Source: Bdellovibrionales bacterium (GTDB lineage: Bacteria; Bdellovibrionota; Bdellovibrionia; Bdellovibrionales; UBA1609). From it: 35,522 bases of DNA. Positions 32,843 to 35,522 of the stretch are shown here, piece by piece; positions within the stretch are counted from its first letter, which is position 1, and every line of letters begins with the position of its first letter. The translations under genes were made by a program, and so were the position numbers. The stretch spans positions 1-35,522 of the forward strand of contig JAHDFM010000009.1 in NCBI GenBank assembly GCA_020628165.1. The letters run 5' to 3'. The notes below the pieces were generated by a model that worked only from the letters and a program-made list of their open reading frames with translations, was not told the DNA's origin and made no database searches.

Positions 32843-34147
32843 ATGGGACATGTTCGTTTTACTTGGGTCATATTTGTATTGTTCATAGGCCTTATTTTCT
32901 TCCATGCACTGGCAGCTTACTCGATTGCTGGGGTTCCTTTGCAGTGGATGGCTCAACTTGGTGTTGTGGCTGTCTGCTTTTATGTTTTTGTCAAAGATAG
33001 AATCTATTTATTTCCAGGGTTTAACCCACTGATTTTATTGTTAACTTGGGCTGTGTTCGTCACTCTAGGTAATAATATATTTACTGATTACTCCATATTA
33101 TTGGGTTCAAAATCAACGACTGGTTATGAGTTTTTTATTTTCTTACGCTTTTTGGGGCTCATCTTTTTTCTATCAGCCATTTTGTTGACCTACTATCTTT
33201 GTTATTGTGGGTATTACAAAAAGCTCATTGATATGATTGTGGCTGTGGCGACAGTGGTGAGCGTTTTGTCCATATACATGTATTTAGCTCAAATCCTTGG
33301 CTTGCCGGAACCTCCACGAACTCGTATGGGCACGGGTGGCGGCCAGGCTGTGACCACCTTCACGTATGCCTTTCACAGAGCAATTGGCACCTTTCGAGAA
33401 CCCAGTCACTTAGCTGAGTGGTTGGTTGTACCATTTTTGTTGTCTTATCTTAGAAGTTACAAATTAGTTAATTTCCAAGGTCTGATCATAGGTGGAGTTC
33501 TTTTGCTGACGGGGAGTTTAACAGGAATTGTGTCTGTCATTGGAGGTTTGATAGCTTCTATGATGATCAATATGAATTTTAACACCAATCAAATCAAAGC
33601 ATTTGGAAAGATTTTACTACCAGTTATGGGAGCCTTTGCCATTTTCTCTTTAGTTACGGTTTCAAACAACAAGGGTGTAGATAAAGGAATCATAGATGTT
33701 GTGTGGGATAGAATTGAGCCGATCATCTACGACAAAGGCGTTCATTCGACCAATCGCTCTTACGTCTACAATTACTTTGAAAAACAAAATGCACCGATCA
33801 TTGGTGATGGGCTAGGCAATGCTAATATCAAGTTTAGTAAATACATGGGTATTGAAGCCACGGTGAGTTTTCTGAACTTATTTTTGTACATGTCTTTTTC
33901 GCTGGGGATCATTGGTTTTTTGTTAACAGTGGCTTTCGTTGCTTATCCGATTATTTTATTTGTCCTGTTGCGCAGTTCTTTAAAAGGAGTGGGGCCCATA
34001 TTTTTGCTCTCAGCTTATGTTGCCTGGCTGTTCATTTTTGTGATGCACTCAGAGGAGTTTTCTCTCTTCTTTGGAGTGATCTATGCTATGTTGGTGTATC
34101 ACTTAAAATTTGAAGTTCAGAATGAGCATGTGGATCAACTGACATGA
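32843..34147 (+). CDS. O-antigen ligase/polymerase-like membrane protein
   Basis: This 434-residue polytopic protein has about ten to twelve membrane segments and a Wzy/WaaL-type layout. Its large hydrophilic part is the periplasmic loop (about residues 290-340) with VHSTNRSYVYNYFEKQNAPIIGDG; the G(D/N)G-type end and the ahead-lying IGTFREPSHLAEWLV block are typical of O-antigen polymerases. It probably joins repeat units made by the glycosyltransferases here. Whether it is a polymerase (Wzy) or ligase (WaaL) cannot be told by sequence alone; the company of a Wzc-like protein favours polymerase. Its stop overlaps the next start. Confidence 0.8.
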   Translation: MGHVRFTWVIFVLFIGLIFFHALAAYSIAGVPLQWMAQLGVVAVCFYVFVKDRIYLFPGFNPLILLLTWAVFVTLGNNIFTDYSILLGSKSTTGYEFFIFLRFLGLIFFLSAILLTYYLCYCGYYKKLIDMIVAVATVVSVLSIYMYLAQILGLPEPPRTRMGTGGGQAVTTFTYAFHRAIGTFREPSHLAEWLVVPFLLSYLRSYKLVNFQGLIIGGVLLLTGSLTGIVSVIGGLIASMMINMNFNTNQIKAFGKILLPVMGAFAIFSLVTVSNNKGVDKGIIDVVWDRIEPIIYDKGVHSTNRSYVYNYFEKQNAPIIGDGLGNANIKFSKYMGIEATVSFLNLFLYMSFSLGIIGFLLTVAFVAYPIILFVLLRSSLKGVGPIFLLSAYVAWLFIFVMHSEEFSLFFGVIYAMLVYHLKFEVQNEHVDQLT

Positions 34148-35522
34148 TGGCTATGGACAGTTTATTTAAAAAAATACAGCGTTACAGAGGACACAGTCTC
34201 TTTTCAATATTAACATATTTAAAGTTTAGAAAAAGACAATGCTCATTCAAACAGGAACTTCAAAAAACTTATGCTCAGGCGTCTTGTTACCAAAAAGCTG
34301 AGCTCACTATTTCAGATGTGAAGTTGTTCTCGACGCTTTCGATGAAAGAATTAAAGATTAAAAGAAATCAGATAATAAGTTTGGCCGATAAGTTTATGTT
34401 TCATCAATTCAGTGTTTTAGGGTCTGAATGGGTGGAATGTGATCTAAAAATTTCTAGAAACAATGAGTTTTTGTCGAGTCCTTCGATTCAAGATGTGCAA
34501 GCCTATAAGAAGTTAATAAGCCCAAGCTTTAAATGCATCCATTGGCACAAAGATCTAAAAACTAATTATGTTTGGCCGAGGAATCAACTTTCATCAACCA
34601 TTCAATTTAACAGGCAAACAAAGCAAGATATAAAGAATATCTGGGAGCTAGCGAGATTTTATCATTTGCCAACTCTGGCACTGGCTTTCAAAGTAACGGG
34701 TGACAAAAAGTATTTAGAAGAAGGGATGAATCAAATTTTTGATTTTATGTGTGCCTGCCCTCCTAGCTATGGTCCAAATTGGTTCAATGCTATGGAAGTG
34801 GCTATACGTGCTGTGAATTTTCTCACATTTTATGAGTTAGCTGAGTTGGATAAGACTTTAGATAAAAAATACGTAGATGGTTTTTCAAGGATCCTCAATG
34901 ATCATTTTCAATTCATAGTCAGAAACTTAGAGTGGACATTGGTTGCTAGAAGTAACCATTACTTAGCAAATTTATTGGGACTGTTACACATTCTTCACAA
35001 GGTGCATCGGTGCGATGAACTGGAGTCATTGCTTTGCTGGGTTGAGAATGAAATTGCGGTAGAATTTGATTTTCAATTTTTAGAGGATGGTGGTAATTAT
35101 GAGGGATCGACAGGCTATCATAAGCTTTCTTGTGAGATTATTTATCTTAGTTACCAAGTCATAGCGAGCACCCGGCGACCAGAACCTGAGAATTACAAAG
35201 ACTTTGTTAAAAATAATGTTTTTAATTTACCTTATTTTCATAAAAGAAATCATTCGCTCATGAGTCATCACAGTAAGTTGTTTCAATCCCATTTGTTTTT
35301 GCAGGAAATATCTAGTGATAATGAGTTTGTTCAGATTGGTGATAATGACTCTGGTCGTATCTTGAGACTCTCTTATGACAGTAAGGACCAAGATTTGGTG
35401 TGCACTCAGCCGGTGCTTGATTATTTATCAAATGAAAGTCAGACTCTAGAATCCTTATTGTTTGAAAAAAGTGTTAACCTCACATATATCTCAACAAAGA
35501 ACACAATTCAAAAAATCTCTAT
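34144..35522 (+). CDS. heparinase II/III-like polysaccharide lyase, 3' end missing
   Basis: An open frame of 459 codons with no stop runs off the window end, so the C-terminus is absent. It begins ATGATGGCTATGG, where the first ATG overlaps the preceding gene's TGA (ATGA). Recognisable blocks are ELARFYHLPTLALAFKVTGD, YGPNWFNAMEVAIRAVNFLTF, RSNHYLANLLGLLHIL, EDGGNYEGSTGYHKLSCEI and IGDNDSGRILRL. These are the N-terminal helical-barrel and following region of the heparinase II/III and alginate-lyase-like group found in polysaccharide clusters. Such proteins cleave or trim uronic-acid polysaccharide, often the strain's own product. No signal peptide is seen, so the protein may be cytoplasmic or exported in an unusual way. 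Confidence 0.88.
   Translation, partial: MMAMDSLFKKIQRYRGHSLFSILTYLKFRKRQCSFKQELQKTYAQASCYQKAELTISDVKLFSTLSMKELKIKRNQIISLADKFMFHQFSVLGSEWVECDLKISRNNEFLSSPSIQDVQAYKKLISPSFKCIHWHKDLKTNYVWPRNQLSSTIQFNRQTKQDIKNIWELARFYHLPTLALAFKVTGDKKYLEEGMNQIFDFMCACPPSYGPNWFNAMEVAIRAVNFLTFYELAELDKTLDKKYVDGFSRILNDHFQFIVRNLEWTLVARSNHYLANLLGLLHILHKVHRCDELESLLCWVENEIAVEFDFQFLEDGGNYEGSTGYHKLSCEIIYLSYQVIASTRRPEPENYKDFVKNNVFNLPYFHKRNHSLMSHHSKLFQSHLFLQEISSDNEFVQIGDNDSGRILRLSYDSKDQDLVCTQPVLDYLSNESQTLESLLFEKSVNLTYISTKNTIQKIS

Noticed and set aside
1-35522. CRISPR arrays, insertion sequences, prophage genes or toxin-antitoxin pairs
   Set aside because: No regular spaced repeats, transposase, integrase or phage structural proteins were seen on either strand.

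Overview
The window is AT-rich chromosomal DNA from a diderm (Gram-negative-type) bacterium. Several traits point to the Bdellovibrionota/Oligoflexia or a neighbouring deltaproteobacterial-type lineage: RNase Y together with an E. coli-type FadE, many short secreted proteins and lipoproteins, DUF1552/DUF1592 exported proteins, and zinc-ligand-free ribosomal proteins S4 and L31. The lineage is an inference, at roughly 0.6 confidence. No rRNA, tRNA, CRISPR array, insertion sequence or phage gene was recognised.

Region 1 (1-5.4 kb) holds a solitary rpsD on the minus strand, a TetR-family regulator divergent from a membrane-type FadE acyl-CoA dehydrogenase with a perfect palindrome between them, and a nickel superoxide dismutase gene abutting its maturation protease gene. 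A short modular repeat occurs at 97-142 and again, rearranged, at 4414-4465.

Region 2 (5.4-12.6 kb, all minus strand) is a run of four exported proteins: a Tat-secreted DUF1552 protein, a DUF1592/1588/1585 lipoprotein with one c-type haem motif, a di-haem cytochrome resembling the RoxA/CCP group, and a secreted alpha/beta hydrolase. It looks like an envelope redox or degradative module of unknown substrate and is the strongest candidate here for an undescribed system.

Region 3 (12.6-24.6 kb) is mixed housekeeping: a 610-base gene-free stretch, zinc-free L31, a HAD phosphatase whose start codon sits on a terminator, the thiolase FadI, a MurQ/GKRP-like SIS protein overlapping an LplT-like MFS transporter, small secreted proteins, RNase Y, a hotdog thioesterase, and a lipoprotein paired with a transglutaminase-like protein. 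FadE and FadI are the acyl-CoA dehydrogenase and thiolase steps of beta-oxidation, although they lie about 10 kb apart. Two intergenic spaces carry strong RNA-like structure: 18741-18869 (hairpins, a possible pseudoknot and an intrinsic terminator) and 20138-20251 (a GC-rich hairpin of about 114 nt whose imperfect pairs are G-U only when read on the plus strand).

Region 4 (24.6-35.5 kb) is a surface polysaccharide locus. A minus-strand operon (glycosyltransferase, RmlD-like reductase, FnlA/CapE/WbvB-type dehydratase, 2-epimerase) should make a UDP-2-acetamido-L-deoxysugar and transfer it. The reductase is short and has no cupin domain, which favours UDP-L-QuiNAc over UDP-L-FucNAc. A plus-strand operon carries a GT4 glycosyltransferase, a Wzc-like copolymerase/kinase, a Wzy/WaaL-like membrane protein and a heparinase II/III-like lyase that runs off the window end. 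A small EF-hand-like lipoprotein gene lies between the two halves.
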